From the NCBI RefSeq assembly GCF_036320655.1, contig NZ_CP143258.1:1984001-2048000 (forward strand): 64,000 nucleotides of DNA, read 5' to 3'. Source of the DNA: Porphyromonas pogonae. Lineage in GTDB: Bacteria; Bacteroidota; Bacteroidia; Bacteroidales; Porphyromonadaceae. The notes beneath the pieces were generated by a model. That model was not told the DNA's origin. It did not search any database and saw nothing but the letters and a program-made list of their open reading frames with translations. Shown here piece after piece: positions 17,069 to 27,254 of the stretch (within the stretch, counting starts at the first letter, position 1; each line of letters begins with the position of its first letter). The translations under genes and the position numbers were made by a program.

Positions 17069-17425
17069 ATTAATAAATATTGTATTTTATAACAAATATG
17101 GAAAAAAATATCCAATATTTGGAAATATTATTATAACAATATTATTATCAACATTATAAACTTTCACCTCTGTAGTCATAACGCTATTTTAACGGACCTT
17201 ATTATATATTTATGATAAATAAATTAACACGCCAATCTGGAGGTATCTTTATAAGTCGTTAAAATCGGACTGATCCCAAAGTTCATAAATATTTATCCAT
17301 TCGTAAACGCATTATTCAAAATGCATCGGTCTGCTACGAAGAGAGGCTTAATATGCCCTACTATAGTATCATCTCTCTCTTACCATCAATATTTGTGAGC
17401 TATTCATGGGCATAATTAATGTAAA
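17069..17425. other. Gene-free stretch upstream of pckA
   Basis: AT-rich sequence with no open frame that looks coding and no RNA gene recognised. AGAGAG near 17341 and CTCTCTCT near 17382 could pair weakly. Confidence 0.3.
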
Positions 17426-17612
17426 GAGACCGTTGCATAGCAGGCCAATTGCTTCGTTGCTTGCGAGATTCGCGCTTGGTCATTTACCAGAAGTAAACTC
17501 CCTGTGCACTCACTCTTAGCGCCTTGCACTTTACCCTCTCTGCCCGGTCAAAGTGTCTTTTGTCGGCTTTGACTCCAAAATCCACAAGACTGTTGACTTT
17601 TGCAACAGTCTC
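17426..17612 (+). mobile_element. 187-bp MITE, copy A
   Basis: It begins GAGACCGTTGCA and ends TGCAACAGTCTC, 12-bp terminal inverted repeats with one mismatch. The flanks GTAAA (17421-17425) and CTAAA (17613-17617) fit a 5-bp target duplication with one change. By eye it differs at about five positions from copy B (51355) and three from copy C (56383). There is no coding capacity. The right end contains a nested hairpin GACTGTTG / CAACAGTC. Mobilisation would need a transposase in trans. Confidence 0.88.
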
Positions 17613-17958
17613 CTAAAGGGAGTGTTATGAAAATTAATTTTGACACTTTGTCAAAATCGGCTCTTCACATTTAGCTCCAAAGAATTGACATAATTCATCC
17701 TATGTCAATATTCTAAAGAAATTAATAAAATACATATTTAGCTGAAAAATAGTGATCACTTAGTTATAACACCGGGTTTATTTGTACAAAGTCTAAATAA
17801 GAATCGGCTTTTTCTCGTGATATTCATAAGAATATAAAGGGCTAAATAAATGTGGCACTCATATTAGTTACACCAAATTAATATCTTAAGGATATGATCT
17901 CTACATATAACATTTATTTATACCAATCTTAGCGTTACAAATATTGCAGCAATGATGA
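17613..17958. other. Gene-free stretch with small palindromes
   Basis: No gene seen. Two perfect inverted repeats are present: TTTTGACA / TGTCAAAA at 17638-17656 (3-base loop) and TTGACATA / TATGTCAA at 17685-17708 (8-base loop). Neither has a T-run, so they may be operator-like sites or relics of mobile DNA. Confidence 0.35.
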
Positions 17959-18090
17959 CTAATTCTATTATGATAAGTCTGCTGTCCGTGCCTAATAGGT
18001 CAGTTGTCCTATCCTATCAAGTCAATTGTCCGTATATGATAGGTCGATTGTCCGTATATGATAGATCAGTGGACTGTATATAATGATTTT
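17959..18090. repeat. 22-bp tandem array (five clear copies plus one decayed)
   Basis: Units start at 17981, 18003, 18025, 18047 and 18069, each exactly 22 bp, and a degenerate unit at 17959 shares ATGATAAGTC. The best-preserved pair (18025 and 18047) shares ATTGTCCGTATATGATAG. The unit is unrelated to the TTTGAGATTGA arrays although the period is the same. There are no spacers and it lies between genes. Confidence 0.75.
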
Positions 18091-18649
18091 GGCCACCTGT
18101 GGCGAAGAGTCAAAGGAGGGAACAATAGCATAGAAAGTTCAAAAATTAGACAGACAGCCAGATGAAGGATAAGGAGAATCCTTTGGCAAGATAGAATGAA
18201 AAGATAGAAGATAGATCACACAAAGTAATGAAATGGGAGATATATTGCACTATCATTGACAAATAATGATTGATTGAGAGTTTCTTGTAAAATGTTATGC
18301 ATCACTTTTTTCATATCTATTATCTCTTTATAAATGTGTTTTAGTTTGTGTATCGGAATAACTGTGTAATATGAGTAATGGTTAATATTACAAAGATACA
18401 ACATAAGAGAACCTGTGTCAAGCCCTCCAATTTGATGGTGGATGATATGCACTTACAATAGGATAAATACACGAAAAGGACTAACAAAGTGTAACATATT
18501 TGACCTTAAAATAATCTTTTTGTTAATCCCCCCTCCCTTGATCATCATTCGGGATTATTACTGTTCTGAGCTGCCTAATTCTTCAAGCTCAACCGGGGGA
18601 GACTAATAAGCCATAAGGATGTATAGACTTAATAATATAGTAAAATATA
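18091..18649. other. Gene-free stretch
   Basis: No supported gene. A 32-codon minus-strand frame starting with MKKVMHNILQ (ATG near 18316) is preceded by A/T-rich sequence but has no recognisable product. The rest is AT-rich with a C-run near 18530. Confidence 0.3.
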
Positions 18650-18684
18650 AAGGACTGACAGTTAACTTATCACCATCAGTCCTT
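18650..18684 (-). terminator. Terminator of the coaD-S41 protease unit
   Basis: A 9-bp inverted repeat (AAGGACTGA / TCAGTCCTT) with a 17-base loop. On the minus strand TATATTTTA follows. It is 42 bases past the S41 protease stop; the U-run is imperfect. Confidence 0.55.
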
Positions 18685-18726
18685 CAGTATAAATTCAACG
18701 AAATCTACAATTTAATAGCAATAAAT

Positions 18727-20352
18727 TTATTTCGTCTGTTTGGGATTCAACAAATTGTGATACCGTGATGGATTCTCCAGTAGTCGTATCGCTGCGCCAT
18801 AAGTAGGATCTTCCTTATTTACAACATAATAAAACGCCCCGCTACCATAAATATCACGAGCAAGTTCGGCACGCATCCGTTGGGTAATCACCGGTATTGC
18901 CTGCTCAAATAGCTTATCATCCCATTCTTTGATTTTTTCTTTACCATATACGGCAGTCTTACGTATGATAGCTTCAGGAATGACGTAATTGTAAAATTGA
19001 TGCATTGTAGGATACTCCTGTAAGAGCCTTGCACGCCCCACTTCACTCACATGATTGAGAGCTACAGCAGTAATCACGTTGTTCATAATGAGTTCGGTAG
19101 CAACTTTGTTGTAACGGGTAGTATCGAGGGGGACAAAGAGATCGGGCATGATACCCCCTCCACCGTAAATAACACGATCGTGTATCAGGGTCTTATATTT
19201 GAGTGAATCAGGAAAGCCGATGCTGTCGCTGCTGACCAACTCACCATGCTTGATGCGGCTCAGTATCTCTTCTTCATACTCTTTTTTATTACCCTTGCGA
19301 TATTGTTTTTGAATGCAACGTCCGCTTGGTGTGTAATAACGAGCTATAGTAAGTCTTATCATTGATTCGTCAGGCAATGGTATAGGACGCTGTACAAGCC
19401 CCTTGCCATAGGTGCGTCTACCGACAATAACACCTCTATCCCAGTCCTGGATGGCTCCGGCAAATATCTCTGATGCAGAAGCTGAAAATTCGTTTACCAT
19501 GACCACCACTGGCATACTGCTATCAAATGTGGGGTTACCCTTTGACTTATATGAATTGGAGATAGAGGGATGCCTGTTGTTCTTAACGGTAACAATATCT
19601 CTGTTGTCACCTATAAACATAGCACCCATTTCTATAGCAGCATTCAGATAACCACCACCGTTGTATTGGAGATCGATAATAATACCTTTGACATGACGAG
19701 ACTTAAATTCCTTAAACACATCTGCGAGTTCGCTGGCTGTATTCTGTGCAAATTGCCCTAATCTGACATAACCGTACTTATTGTCGATGATATAATGGCT
19801 CTCGATGCTGTTTATAGTTATGTTGTCACGTATCAGTGTAGTACTTGTTGGTTGAGATGCGTGAGCACGCATGTACTCTATATCCACTTTACTACCTCTG
19901 GGGCCTTTGAGTACTGGCATGATACTATCTGTGGATACGGAATCTCCCGATATTTTCACACCATTTGCTTTGAGTATCTTATCGCCCGGCTTTAATCCCC
20001 CTTTATAGGAAGGACCATCTTTGATCACTTCTATCACGTTCAATGTGTCGGAAAGCATCACAAACCGAACACCGATACCGCTGAAATGCCCCTGAAGAGG
20101 CTCAAGTATCAGACGAGTTTCGTGAGGGTTGGTGTAAGTAGAATGAGGATCGAGATCACTAAGCATACCTGTGATAGCACTCTCGACCAATGAATCTTGA
20201 TTTACAGGATCTACATACATATTACTAATAGACTCCATGACCAACTTTAGTTTCAGAAGTTGATTGACCTTATTCTGAGCCAAGGCATGAGAGCCCCCTA
20301 ACCAAAGAAGCGAAAGTGTGAATAAAAGGGTTATGATTGGTTTTCTTTTCAT
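18727..20352 (-). CDS. S41 family C-terminal processing protease (CtpA/Prc-like)
   Basis: 541 residues. The signal peptide covers 1-25 (MKRKPIITLLFTLSLLWLGG, then ALAQ), so it acts in the periplasm. A PDZ domain around 95-180 (SGIGVRFV, GGLKPGDKILKANG) is followed by the S41 protease core with GIIIDLQYNGGG, the serine motif NEFSASASEIF (catalytic Ser near 290-294) and the general-base lysine in YGKGLVQRP about 25 residues later. Such enzymes trim C-termini of exported proteins. coaD lies 5 bases upstream and is co-transcribed. The C-terminal 140 residues are an extension of unknown role. Confidence 0.93.
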   Translation of the reverse strand: MKRKPIITLLFTLSLLWLGGSHALAQNKVNQLLKLKLVMESISNMYVDPVNQDSLVESAITGMLSDLDPHSTYTNPHETRLILEPLQGHFSGIGVRFVMLSDTLNVIEVIKDGPSYKGGLKPGDKILKANGVKISGDSVSTDSIMPVLKGPRGSKVDIEYMRAHASQPTSTTLIRDNITINSIESHYIIDNKYGYVRLGQFAQNTASELADVFKEFKSRHVKGIIIDLQYNGGGYLNAAIEMGAMFIGDNRDIVTVKNNRHPSISNSYKSKGNPTFDSSMPVVVMVNEFSASASEIFAGAIQDWDRGVIVGRRTYGKGLVQRPIPLPDESMIRLTIARYYTPSGRCIQKQYRKGNKKEYEEEILSRIKHGELVSSDSIGFPDSLKYKTLIHDRVIYGGGGIMPDLFVPLDTTRYNKVATELIMNNVITAVALNHVSEVGRARLLQEYPTMHQFYNYVIPEAIIRKTAVYGKEKIKEWDDKLFEQAIPVITQRMRAELARDIYGSGAFYYVVNKEDPTYGAAIRLLENPSRYHNLLNPKQTK

Positions 20353-20357
20353 AATGA

Positions 20358-20822
20358 TTAATCTAATAATAAACTGAACCCATCGGGAAGAAAGGATGTA
20401 ACGTCTCCGCCAAAATGGAGTAATTCGCGCACTACGGTGGAACTAATATGAGTCAGCTGTTGAGATGCTGGGAGTAGCACTGTCTCCATAGAAGCTATAT
20501 GTCTATTGAGATCGGCCAATGTGCGCTCATACTCCATATCCGTACTTGAGCGTACGCCTCTCAGCAGGAAGTTTACTCCTATACTTCGTGCAAATTCTAC
20601 GGTAAGCCCGTTATAGGTCATGACCTCCACACGAGGCTCATCCATGTAATATCTTGAAATTTGGCAAAGACGTTTCTCTGGAGAAAAAAGTGTTTTCTTA
20701 TTCTCATTGACACCTATCGCAATTACTACCCGATCAAAGAGGTTGAGACCTCTTTCTACTATGTCGGCATGCCCTCGGGTAAAAGGGTCGAATGAACCGG
20801 CATACATGGCTATTCTTAGCAT
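20358..20822 (-). CDS. coaD: Phosphopantetheine adenylyltransferase
   Basis: 154 residues, normal length. The nucleotidyltransferase signature is GSFDPFTRGHADIV (about 9-22), a T-x-G-H motif, with LLRGVRSSTDMEYE and the ATP-binding ISSTVVRELL near the end. It catalyses the fourth step of coenzyme A synthesis, 4'-phosphopantetheine plus ATP to dephospho-CoA. It is the first gene of a two-gene unit with the S41 protease. The start at 20822 gives the expected MLRIAMYAGSFDP. Confidence 0.96.
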   Translation of the reverse strand: MLRIAMYAGSFDPFTRGHADIVERGLNLFDRVVIAIGVNENKKTLFSPEKRLCQISRYYMDEPRVEVMTYNGLTVEFARSIGVNFLLRGVRSSTDMEYERTLADLNRHIASMETVLLPASQQLTHISSTVVRELLHFGGDVTSFLPDGFSLLLD

Positions 20823-20867
20823 CGTTTATTTTTATAAATTAAAAATAAATATAGTCTTATTTATATT

Positions 20868-20911
20868 AAAAAATAAAGCGGTCTGCTCACAATAGAGCAT
20901 CTGACCGCTTT
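20868..20911 (-). terminator. Terminator after the alkaline phosphatase gene
   Basis: A 9-bp stem (AAAGCGGTC / GACCGCTTT), a 3-base bulge, then TGCTC/GAGCA. On the minus strand TATTTTTTAA follows. It probably closes the long unit beginning at DUF4301 or gamma carbonic anhydrase. Confidence 0.75.
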
Positions 20912-20974
20912 GAAATAACCCAGAGATAAGTACATACAGTGCCGACTTACTTAGGGTCAGGATTCACCGGCCAA

Positions 20975-22684
20975 TCAATTCAAGTAATTGACCAAGTCTT
21001 TGGGTAGATAAAACTTATTGGTTTTATCTACATATACAATTACTGATTTGAGCACTATGTCGCTGGGCTTCTTTTTACCGTCACGTAATGTAACTGTAGA
21101 TGTGTAAGCACGAAGCTCAAGAGACTTTTTGCCATTGGTTACTCTAAGCCTAGGAATGGTTTTGTCCTTCTTATCCTGTGGCTTGGTAATTTCCACCTTA
21201 CAATTCTTGAATACCTCGTCATGAGGAGCAAATATTTGTGAAGTAAGACCCGGAAGTTTATTCTCAATATCGAATAACTTGCAGAGATATTGGTTGATTT
21301 CAGTGTTTAGTATCATACCCATGGGGCGCTCATCACGAGGATGATAGGCTGCCAACAGAACTTCTTCTCCCGTATGCCCGTGAGTAGTAAAACCAATGGA
21401 GGTCTTGTCCGTATACAAGGATGAGATATAAGACTCAAGGGAACCGCTATACAATGCAGTATCAGAATTTTTGCGCTGTTCCTTAGAGAGCGTGCTCAAG
21501 CTATAATCTTTACAATTGTTTATATTGTCGAGCTCTTCTTTAGAAAGATCAAACCCGCATACTTCTCTAAATAACTTATTCAATTCGACCAATGGGGTCT
21601 TATTAATCAGATTGGTAAGGCCGGCAGCGGTATATTTGAAGCGTGTCAATTGTCCAAACAACTGCTTTTTAGATAATTTATCATAATTCTTGTATGATTG
21701 TTTACCGATGCTAAGCCCGCTATTTCCGTGATCGGATAATATAACAATAGCTGTATTGCCATCTTTGCGGGCAAAATCAAGCGCTACTTTACAAGCTTTG
21801 TCAAAAGCAAGGAATTCTGTTGCTACTCCTACAGGGTCATTGGCATGCGCGGCCCAGTCTACCTTACTGCCTTCGACCATCAGAAAAAATCCTTTTTCAT
21901 TATTATAATCCAGCATACTGATGGCTTTAGCAGTCATTTCCGCCAATGAAGGAGTAGTAGTGCTATCACGATCAATATCGTAAGGAATATCCTTATCTTC
22001 ATAAAGAGCCCACATTTTATTGCCTTTGTAATTTCTCATCCCGTTAAGATCATTGAGAAATAGTCCGTAGTTGTTTTTCTTGAGCGTATTTCTCATATCG
22101 TCATTGAGAATAGAAACACCCCCTCCTATGACTACATCCATATCCTGAGCCACCATTTGAGGAGCTATCACATCATAGCGCTTACGGCTGTAGGAATGTG
22201 CAGAGCAATCGGCAGGAGTAGCATGTGGAAATTCACAAGTAAAAACCAATCCGCTTTTTTTGTCTCTAAGTATTTTTCCAGCTTCGAGCACAGTGGCAAG
22301 AGGTCGATATGCAAGTGTAGGATCAAGAGGTATGAGATCATTATCACCATCACTATAAGGATAGGTGGAGATAAAGCCCGTTATCGAAGGTATACCTGTC
22401 ATATAACATGATGTTGTGGGAGCAGAGTCTCCAATAGGGGCATTGGAACTGGTAGTGAGTACTGTGCCACAAATATAAGGGTCAATATTCAGATGTATCT
22501 CTTGCGGGTTATTATACCTTTGATACCACCGAGCCAAAGAGATAGAACTTAGGGATGTTCCATCAGGTATCATAAGAATGATGTTCTTTACAGGTGTTAC
22601 CTTTTCCGGCACTTTTGCCGCTACCCCAAATATAGTGAGGCTGCAAGAGAGACTGATAATAGCTAATTTCTTCAACCTGATCAT
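20975..22684 (-). CDS. Alkaline phosphatase family protein, exported
   Basis: 569 residues with an N-terminal signal peptide (MIRLKKLAIISLSCSLTIFG, cleavage near AAA). Metal and active-site motifs of the PhoA superfamily: ILMIPDGTS near the mature start, the nucleophile motif GDSAPTTSCYMTG with Ser near residue 88, EGSKVDWAAHANDP, ILSDHGNSG and TTHGHTGEEV. It should hydrolyse phosphomonoesters in the periplasm using zinc. About 90 C-terminal residues after the catalytic domain are of unclear role. It is last in a tightly packed minus-strand unit, 13 bases after the M24 peptidase gene. Confidence 0.92.
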   Translation of the reverse strand: MIRLKKLAIISLSCSLTIFGVAAKVPEKVTPVKNIILMIPDGTSLSSISLARWYQRYNNPQEIHLNIDPYICGTVLTTSSNAPIGDSAPTTSCYMTGIPSITGFISTYPYSDGDNDLIPLDPTLAYRPLATVLEAGKILRDKKSGLVFTCEFPHATPADCSAHSYSRKRYDVIAPQMVAQDMDVVIGGGVSILNDDMRNTLKKNNYGLFLNDLNGMRNYKGNKMWALYEDKDIPYDIDRDSTTTPSLAEMTAKAISMLDYNNEKGFFLMVEGSKVDWAAHANDPVGVATEFLAFDKACKVALDFARKDGNTAIVILSDHGNSGLSIGKQSYKNYDKLSKKQLFGQLTRFKYTAAGLTNLINKTPLVELNKLFREVCGFDLSKEELDNINNCKDYSLSTLSKEQRKNSDTALYSGSLESYISSLYTDKTSIGFTTHGHTGEEVLLAAYHPRDERPMGMILNTEINQYLCKLFDIENKLPGLTSQIFAPHDEVFKNCKVEITKPQDKKDKTIPRLRVTNGKKSLELRAYTSTVTLRDGKKKPSDIVLKSVIVYVDKTNKFYLPKDLVNYLN

Positions 22685-22697
22685 TTCTAAAATAATT

Positions 22698-23873
22698 TTA
22701 AAGAGTTAAGTCAATAATATCTTCTTCGAGACCCGTTAGCTTTTCTACTCCATTTTCGGTAACCAAGTAAGTGTTTTCAACCCCTACAGCACCGATATGC
22801 GGTATTACAAATTTGGGTTCGTAAGCTATAACCATGCCGGGGATCAGTATATCTTTGCTTCGAGACGTGAGTACCGGCATTTCATTGATCTGAAGTCCTA
22901 ATCCATGACCCACAAACGCAGCCTGCTGCTTTGTCCCCATGAACTTATCTTCTGCTCCGGCATCCTTTACAGCTTGCATAGATACATTATATATGTCACT
23001 ACATTTTGTCCCCGGCTTGCTCTTCATCATGATATCAGCATGCATCTTACGACTCAGATCGTGGAGGCGATAACACTCTGACGATAGTTTTCCAATAGAG
23101 AAAGTACGTGTCATATCAGAGATATAGCTACTGTAATTACCGGCCATATCTACCATAACAGCCATACCTTCTTTGAGAGGAGAGTTATTGGAGCCTAAAG
23201 GCAAAGCTTCAGAACCCTCACCCCCCATGGCAAAGTCATAAGGCGATGGAGCCTCAGCGTTGTCTCCCGCAATCAAACTGCCCATGAATATCTCCATCGA
23301 TGGGCCAAAAGTCCTAAATACGCCTACAGATCCCATCAAGCGCATCTGGCGCTCTATCTCGATCTGCAATTCCCTATCTGTCATTCCGCTCTTATACAAA
23401 GACGGAATGAGTCGATACATTTTCATGTGACGAGCAACAGTAGCCCTTAATATTTCTATCTCTCGAGGTGTCTTGATCGAGCGTACAAGTCGCATCAAAG
23501 AAGAGGCATTCTCCATCTTGACTTCGGGGAATAATTTATACTGTCTCACAACCTCTGAGTATGGCAACTCATCGATCTCCAAAGCTATAGATTTGATGTT
23601 TGCAGTATCGATCAGCTCCATACTTACTATATCCTCAATCTTTCTGATATAATGAATATTATTGCTAGAGGGGTAAGTATTGGGACGTCTTATAAAGAAC
23701 TGAACATCACCTTCACATGGGATGAAGGCTGCCCCCACATATATAGAGCCGAATATATATAAAAGATTTACATTAGATGATAGCAACACACCATCAATAG
23801 AAGAAGCCTTCATGGCGTCTTGTACTTTTTGTACTCTTAAATTGGTCTCTTTGATTAATTCTTCAGGAATCAT
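22698..23873 (-). CDS. M24 family metallopeptidase (Xaa-Pro peptidase-like)
   Basis: 391 residues: an N-terminal creatinase-like domain (to about 160) and a C-terminal pita-bread metalloprotease domain. The five metal ligands are visible: D in VDMAGNYSSYISD (two Asp), H in GHGLGLQINEMP, E in YEPKFV and E in VENTYLV. It probably removes N-terminal residues next to proline, or hydrolyses related dipeptides. Its start overlaps the dnaB stop by one base (TAATG), so it is translationally coupled to dnaB. No signal peptide. Confidence 0.9.
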   Translation of the reverse strand: MIPEELIKETNLRVQKVQDAMKASSIDGVLLSSNVNLLYIFGSIYVGAAFIPCEGDVQFFIRRPNTYPSSNNIHYIRKIEDIVSMELIDTANIKSIALEIDELPYSEVVRQYKLFPEVKMENASSLMRLVRSIKTPREIEILRATVARHMKMYRLIPSLYKSGMTDRELQIEIERQMRLMGSVGVFRTFGPSMEIFMGSLIAGDNAEAPSPYDFAMGGEGSEALPLGSNNSPLKEGMAVMVDMAGNYSSYISDMTRTFSIGKLSSECYRLHDLSRKMHADIMMKSKPGTKCSDIYNVSMQAVKDAGAEDKFMGTKQQAAFVGHGLGLQINEMPVLTSRSKDILIPGMVIAYEPKFVIPHIGAVGVENTYLVTENGVEKLTGLEEDIIDLTL

Positions 23874-25462
23874 TAGTTAAACGGATTTTTGATTTGGTTT
23901 ACACCATTGATAAAAGCATCTTCGTCGGAAGAAGGGATTGAGATTATGCCTCCATCCAATGGATTTTCCATAGATCTATCAGATACCTGACTGGGATAGT
24001 TTCCTTCAGGCAATTGTGCCGAAATATTAGCACGACGAGTCATTTTGTTATTCTCTTCTTCCAAAGGTAAGAATTTGGCCACGGGAGCTCTAAAGGCAAG
24101 CAACACATCTCCCACAGGACCATTACGATGCTTAGCAATAATAAACTCGGCCTTGCCTCTCAGGTCCATTCCGGTATTAGGATCCTCATATATTTTATAA
24201 TACTCGGGGCGGTGTATAAAGCATACAATATCCGCATCCTGCTCAATAGCACCGGATTCACGAAGGTCTGAAAGCTGAGGGCGTTTACTATTGGCATCAC
24301 CTTGACGGTTTTCTACACCACGGTTGAGCTGAGAAAGGGCAATGATAGGGATTTTGAGTTCCTTGGCCAAGACTTTCAACGAACGAGATATGGTACTTAC
24401 TTCCTGCTCACGGTTTCCAAAACTCATTCCACTTGCGTTCATCAGCTGTAAGTAGTCGATGATGATCATCTTGACACTATGTTCTCGCACCAAACGACGG
24501 GCTTTTGTCCTAAGCTCAAAAATAGACAAACTAGGTGTATCGTCAATGAAAAGAGGAGTCTCGTCCAAGTCTTTAATTCTTGTCATCAGACGCTTCCATT
24601 CATCATCATCAAGTCGTCCGTTTTTGATCTTATCACCCGTGATTTCGCAAACATTACTCAGCAGACGCTTAGCAAGCTGTACTCCACTCATTTCAAGGTT
24701 GAAAAGAGCAACGGGTATTTTCTTGTCCACTGTCATATTTTTGGCCATGGACAATACAAATGCCGTCTTACCCATTGCAGGACGTGCTGCTATAATAATC
24801 AAGTCCGATCTTTGCCATCCCGAGGTCATTTCGTCAATACCAGGGAACCCGGATGTAAGTCCGCTGATACCCTCTGCCCTATTTGCTGCAATTTGAATTT
24901 CGCCCACAGCTTCTTTGATGATAGGATTGATAGGCACTACATCCTGCTTCATGTTTCTTTGGGATATCTCAAAGAGTTTACCCTCGGCAAGTTGCATCTG
25001 GTCTTCTATGTCCTCAGTATCATCGTATGCTCTTTTCAGAACATCCGAAGAGAAGTTGATAATCTCACGGCTTAATGCTTTTTGAGCTAATATTTTAGCA
25101 TGAAATTCAAGATTGGCAGAACTCGCTACCTTCAGTGTAAGCCCTGCAATGTAGGATGGCCCCCCTACTGCTTCCAAATTATCAGTACGTCTCAGTTGCT
25201 CGGTTACAGTGAGCATATCCACCGGTTGCTGATTCAAAGCTAAGGTCATGATAGCCTCATAGATATGTTCATGAGCTTTTACATAGAATGAAGAAGGCTT
25301 GAGAAGCTCGCTTACTTGTCCGTAAGCATCCTTCTCCAAGAGTATTGCACCCAATACCGCCTCTTCCAATTCTATAGCCTGTGGTGGTTTGCGCCCTTCT
25401 AAAACAGGAGCAGAAGTAGAAGATTGTTGTTTTGTTGTCTTTCGGGATTTTGGATCCGCCAT
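23873..25462 (-). CDS. dnaB: Replicative DNA helicase DnaB
   Basis: 529 residues. The N-terminal primase-interacting domain (about 30-135, EAVLGAILLEKDAYGQVSEL) is followed by the RecA-like helicase domain with Walker A ARPAMGKTA, Walker B MIIIDYLQLM and LSQLNRGVENR. It unwinds DNA ahead of the replication fork as a hexamer. The tail after about 470 is low-complexity. No intein is present. lepA ends 4 bases upstream and the M24 gene overlaps by one base. Confidence 0.96.
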   Translation of the reverse strand: MADPKSRKTTKQQSSTSAPVLEGRKPPQAIELEEAVLGAILLEKDAYGQVSELLKPSSFYVKAHEHIYEAIMTLALNQQPVDMLTVTEQLRRTDNLEAVGGPSYIAGLTLKVASSANLEFHAKILAQKALSREIINFSSDVLKRAYDDTEDIEDQMQLAEGKLFEISQRNMKQDVVPINPIIKEAVGEIQIAANRAEGISGLTSGFPGIDEMTSGWQRSDLIIIAARPAMGKTAFVLSMAKNMTVDKKIPVALFNLEMSGVQLAKRLLSNVCEITGDKIKNGRLDDDEWKRLMTRIKDLDETPLFIDDTPSLSIFELRTKARRLVREHSVKMIIIDYLQLMNASGMSFGNREQEVSTISRSLKVLAKELKIPIIALSQLNRGVENRQGDANSKRPQLSDLRESGAIEQDADIVCFIHRPEYYKIYEDPNTGMDLRGKAEFIIAKHRNGPVGDVLLAFRAPVAKFLPLEEENNKMTRRANISAQLPEGNYPSQVSDRSMENPLDGGIISIPSSDEDAFINGVNQIKNPFN

Positions 25463-25466
25463 TTTA

Positions 25467-27254
25467 TTAATCTAGTTTGAGCACAGCAAGAAAAGCTTTT
25501 TGAGGGACTTCCACAGATCCAATCTGCTTCATGCGTTTCTTTCCTTCCTTCTGCTTTTCGAGTAGTTTCCTTTTACGGGAGATATCTCCACCATAACACT
25601 TGGCCGTTACATCCTTTCGCACGGCTTTAATAGTCTCTCGAGCTATAATCTTAGCTCCGATAGCTGCTTGGATCGCTATATCAAATTGCTGACGAGGTAT
25701 AAGTTCCTTGAGCTTTTCGCACATGCGACGTCCAAACGCAACACTATTGTCAATATGAGTCAATGTCGAGAGTGCGTCTACCGGTTCGCCATTCAACAAA
25801 ATATCTAGTTTGACTAGCTTAGCCGGTCTGAAATCACTGAGGTGATAATCAAACGAGGCATAACCTTTGGATATACTCTTGAGTTTGTCATAGAAGTCTA
25901 TTACAATTTCACCTAATGGCATATCATAGAATATCTCCACTCTATCGCCTGAGATATATTCTTGCTTGACCAAAATACCTCTTTTACCAAGGCACAAAGT
26001 CATAATGGGACCTATATATGTAGTATTTGTTATGACAGAGGCTCGTATGTAGGGTTCATCGATATGATCAATCAGAGTAAGATCGGGTAAGCCGGACGGA
26101 TTGTGTACTTCTTTGCAATCCCCTTTTTTGTCATATACTTTATAAGATACGTTGGGCACTGTGGTGATAACATTCATGTTAAACTCACGCTCCAAACGCT
26201 CCTGAATAATCTCCATGTGCAATAATCCCAGAAATCCGCAACGGAATCCAAATCCCAAAGCCGCAGAGCTCTCAGGTTGGAATGTCAAGGATGCATCATT
26301 AAGTTGCAGCTTTTCCAATGAAGACCTTAAATTCTCAAAATCTTCACTATCGATAGGATAGACTCCGGCAAATACCATTGGTTTTACTTCCTCAAAACCT
26401 GAGATGGCCTGCTTAGCACCGTTTGTAACGTGCGTAATGGTATCACCGACCTTGACTTCTTTACTGGTTTTAATTCCCGATATAATATAGCCTACATCAC
26501 CTGTTTTCACTTCTTTACGAGGCTCCATATCCAGGCGAAGTACACCTACCTCATCAGCATCGTATTCCTTACCCGTAGCAATAAACTTGACGTGGTCACC
26601 TGTTTTGATAGACCCATTTACCACCTTATAATAAGCAATAATACCTCTAAAAGGGTTGAAGACAGAATCAAATATAAGGCATTGTAAAGGGGCATCAGGG
26701 TCTCCTTTGGGAGAAGGCACTTGCTCTATGATAGCCTTGAGTATATCCTCTACACCTTGCCCGGTCTTTCCACTGGCACGTATAATTTCCTCACGTTTAC
26801 AACCCAATAGTTCAATGATCTGATCTTCCACTTCATCAGGCATTGCACTGGGTAAATCCACTTTATTTACTATAGGTATAATCTCCAGATCGTGTTCGAG
26901 TGCCATGTAAAGATTGGAGATTGTCTGAGCCTGTATGCCCTGAGCCGCATCCACAATCAATAATGCTCCCTCACACGCAGCAATCGAGCGTGATACTTCA
27001 TAAGAAAAATCCACATGACCCGGAGTATCGATAAGGTTGAGTACGTAAGGGTTCCCTTCATATACATAATTCATCTGTATAGCATGACTCTTGATCGTAA
27101 TGCCTCGCTCACGCTCAAGATCCATGTTATCCAACACCTGCTCTTGCAAGTCTTTACCGATAACAGTCTGTGTCGTTTCTAATAATCTGTCGGCCAAGGT
27201 ACTTTTACCGTGGTCGATATGTGCAATTATGCAAAAATTTCGGATATTGTTCAT
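25467..27254 (-). CDS. lepA: Elongation factor 4 (LepA)
   Basis: 595 residues when begun at the ATG at 27254 ([19 protein letters not shown]), the normal length; the seven extra residues upstream are not typical. GTPase motifs: AHIDHGKST (G1), DTPGH (G3), NKVDLP (G4); LepA-specific C-terminal domain [13 protein letters not shown] at the end. It is a ribosome-associated GTPase that back-translocates or remodels stalled ribosomes. The start overlaps the stop of the upstream methyltransferase gene (ATGA). Confidence 0.96.
   Translation of the reverse strand: MNNIRNFCIIAHIDHGKSTLADRLLETTQTVIGKDLQEQVLDNMDLERERGITIKSHAIQMNYVYEGNPYVLNLIDTPGHVDFSYEVSRSIAACEGALLIVDAAQGIQAQTISNLYMALEHDLEIIPIVNKVDLPSAMPDEVEDQIIELLGCKREEIIRASGKTGQGVEDILKAIIEQVPSPKGDPDAPLQCLIFDSVFNPFRGIIAYYKVVNGSIKTGDHVKFIATGKEYDADEVGVLRLDMEPRKEVKTGDVGYIISGIKTSKEVKVGDTITHVTNGAKQAISGFEEVKPMVFAGVYPIDSEDFENLRSSLEKLQLNDASLTFQPESSAALGFGFRCGFLGLLHMEIIQERLEREFNMNVITTVPNVSYKVYDKKGDCKEVHNPSGLPDLTLIDHIDEPYIRASVITNTTYIGPIMTLCLGKRGILVKQEYISGDRVEIFYDMPLGEIVIDFYDKLKSISKGYASFDYHLSDFRPAKLVKLDILLNGEPVDALSTLTHIDNSVAFGRRMCEKLKELIPRQQFDIAIQAAIGAKIIARETIKAVRKDVTAKCYGGDISRKRKLLEKQKEGKKRMKQIGSVEVPQKAFLAVLKLD

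Noticed and set aside
18216-18452. 78-codon minus-strand frame
   Set aside because: No family resemblance and low-complexity AT-rich sequence; only the last 32 codons (MKKVMHNILQ) looked possible, without support.
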